In this document: positions 13,222 to 14,496 of the stretch, in pieces
Layout of the letters: every line of letters starts with the position of its first letter
Position numbering within the stretch: position 1 is the first letter of the stretch
From: DASPWV01 sp046727855
Lineage (GTDB): Bacteria > Acidobacteriota > Vicinamibacteria > Vicinamibacterales > UBA2999
NCBI GenBank assembly: GCA_046727855.1
Contig: JBKPDL010000055.1
Span: 1 to 14,496, forward strand
Length of the DNA: 14,496 nt
Direction: 5' to 3'
Notes under the pieces: model-generated
The model's database searches: none
What the model saw: only the letters and a program-made list of their open reading frames with translations
What the model was told of the DNA's origin: nothing
Made by a program: the position numbers and the translations under genes

Positions 13222-14496
13222 TTATCGAAAAAAGTCGCCGGAGCGGCCACGCCCCCGCGATGGGGGATTTTTCAGTGTCATATATTGACCAATCGCCGCG
13301 TTCACCTTGAACTTGAGGCCCATCTCGCCAATCGCGGCGGTGGCTTTCGTCGGATCGCCGGAAACGCCCGAGTCGGCCGGTCCGCCCCACGGCTTGATCT
13401 GATCTTTGCGCACCCCGGCCGGCCGCACGAACAGCATCTGCGAGGTGTCGCTGATCCCGGCATGGCTGCCGACGATCTCTTGATCGTAGCCGAACGCGGC
13501 TTCCAGCCACGCGCGATAGTGCTCGCGGCCGCCCTCGTAGTAATCAGTGAGGGCGTAGACCGTCACGCCGCTCCCTTTCCATTCCTCATTGAGCTTGGCG
13601 GTAACGTTCCTTATGCCTTGCTGATTGCCGCCGCTGTCGCCGATGAACAGGATGTCGGTGAAGCCGTGCACCTTGAGACTGCGCGCGGCTGCGTCGAGCA
13701 GCATGTCGTAGGCCGGCGACGGCAGCGAGATCGCGCCGGCGTTCTGCCGATCCGGATCGCCTTCGGGCACGTATTGAATGGTCGGTGCGACCAGCGCGTC
13801 CCTCAATTTGCGCGCCATCATGTTGGCGCCGTGAGTGACGACGTGGTTGTGCTTGCCCAGCACCATGTGATAGCCATTTTTTTCGGTGCCGCCGATAGGC
13901 ACGATCACGGTCGTCTTCCCGGCCTTCAGCGCATCGCGTGTTTCTTCCCACGTCAATTCGTCGATGAACACCGTGTCGGGCGCCTGCGAGGGTGACGTGC
14001 CTGGTGGCGCGGTCTTGAAGGTCGGCTCGGGCGGTCCCGCGGGAGCGGTATCGCCGCCGCGTCCGCGGCCGCCACCGCGTCCTCCCCGGCCACCTTCGGT
14101 GGCATCGGCCGTGATCGATGCTTCGCGCGTCGATTTGCCCGACATCAACTCTCGAATCTGCGCGACGGCGTTGTCGATCTTGATCTGCAACAGCACCTTG
14201 CCGACTTCCGGCGATGATTTCGACGGGTCGCCGCTGACACCGCTGTTCTCGAAGCCGCCGCCGGGCGCGAATTTCTTCGGACGCACGTGCTTGGCGTTGA
14301 CGAACATCATCTCGGAGGTATCGAGGATGTTGGCGTGGTTGCCGATCTGATCGATCGGCGTGCCGAATTTCTCCGAGATGTACTTATTCTGATCGGCATG
14401 CCCCTTCGTGTAGTAGTCGTCGATCCAGAACGCGCGCGCCGATCCCTTCCAGAGCTCGTTGAGCCGCGCCGACGCCGTGCGCATCCCGGTGCGATT
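13222..14496 (-). CDS. Tandem creatininase-like fusion protein (partial at right edge)
   Basis: The frame is open through base 14496, so the N-terminus is missing; 424 residues are visible. Fragment residues ~1-118 are the C-terminal half of one creatininase-like domain. Residues ~119-178 are a disordered linker with GGRGGRGGGRGRGG. Residues ~179-420 are a complete second domain (ELTWEETRDALKAGKTTVIVPIGG onward). The halves are clearly paralogous: NELWKGS/NEEWKGS, GNHANILDTSEMMFV/GSHAGISDTSQMLFV, NSGVSGDPSKSS/DSGVSGDPTKAT. Creatininase-family enzymes are metal-dependent amidohydrolases (creatininase, MftE, FAPy deformylase). In the complete domain the usual EQHGxHLPLGTD reads EKNGYHMVLGKH, and the usual GHGGN or GHYEN reads GDSGGN, so several metal ligands are replaced. 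The activity is therefore uncertain. DUF3014 follows 18 bp downstream. Confidence 0.88.
   Translation of the reverse strand, partial: NRTGMRTASARLNELWKGSARAFWIDDYYTKGHADQNKYISEKFGTPIDQIGNHANILDTSEMMFVNAKHVRPKKFAPGGGFENSGVSGDPSKSSPEVGKVLLQIKIDNAVAQIRELMSGKSTREASITADATEGGRGGRGGGRGRGGDTAPAGPPEPTFKTAPPGTSPSQAPDTVFIDELTWEETRDALKAGKTTVIVPIGGTEKNGYHMVLGKHNHVVTHGANMMARKLRDALVAPTIQYVPEGDPDRQNAGAISLPSPAYDMLLDAAARSLKVHGFTDILFIGDSGGNQQGIRNVTAKLNEEWKGSGVTVYALTDYYEGGREHYRAWLEAAFGYDQEIVGSHAGISDTSQMLFVRPAGVRKDQIKPWGGPADSGVSGDPTKATAAIGEMGLKFKVNAAIGQYMTLKNPPSRGRGRSGDFFR

Noticed and set aside
1..14496. tRNA, rRNA or riboswitch genes
   Set aside because: No cloverleaf-like segment, rRNA-like conserved stretch or recognisable riboswitch core was seen on either strand by reading; a covariance-model search would be needed to exclude small structured RNAs.

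Overview
The window is high-GC bacterial chromosome and most likely comes from an Acidobacteriota member, probably of the Vicinamibacteria type. The evidence is two orphan ABC permeases of the ADOP class (a duplicated MacB/FtsX permease with no ATPase beside it), together with DUF2934, DUF4159, DUF3014 and DUF1328 proteins and creatininase-family proteins, a combination typical of that phylum. The lineage is inferred from gene content; there is no rRNA or tRNA gene to confirm it. I found no insertion sequence, prophage, CRISPR array or integron. The gene content looks chromosomal.

Layout from left to right: the C-terminal two thirds of an ADOP permease (+, cut by the left edge); a 58-residue DUF1328 membrane peptide with a strong ribosome binding site, closed by a perfect 12-bp hairpin; a small Arg/Glu-rich protein of unknown function; an octamer repeat array that switches orientation once; a purple-acid-phosphatase-like metallophosphoesterase (+); and, convergent with it, a UdgX-type uracil-DNA-binding protein (-). 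A complete 815-residue ADOP permease (+) follows and converges within 3 bp on an RluA-type pseudouridine synthase (-). Upstream of that, on the same strand, lies an amidase-signature lipoprotein (-). It is divergent, across only 27 bp, from a GNAT acetyltransferase (+), which overlaps by 4 bp a secreted DUF4159 protein (+). Then come a DUF2934 protein (+) and a membrane-anchored TolB/FlgO-like domain protein (+). The last two genes, on the minus strand, are a DUF3014 membrane protein and, upstream of it, a tandem creatininase-like fusion cut by the right edge.

There is no single pathway. Plausible functional couplings are GNAT with DUF4159 (ATGA stop/start overlap), creatininase fusion with DUF3014 (18 bp apart, same strand), amidase with pseudouridine synthase (same strand, loosely spaced), and the independent orphan permeases. 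Nearly all other genes look like single-gene transcription units.

The most distinctive signals are: (1) the creatininase-like tandem fusion with an RGG-rich linker and substituted metal ligands; (2) the UdgX KRRIH loop, which in characterised UdgX makes a covalent bond to uracil-DNA; (3) different short tandem arrays with 7, 8 or 9-bp units at four separate gene junctions; (4) TACAAT boxes exactly 8 nt before two start codons, suggesting leaderless transcripts, one of them in an overlapping divergent promoter; and (5) an amidase with an insertion in its catalytic glycine/serine loop. I did not find a convincing multi-gene new system such as a defence or biosynthetic island.
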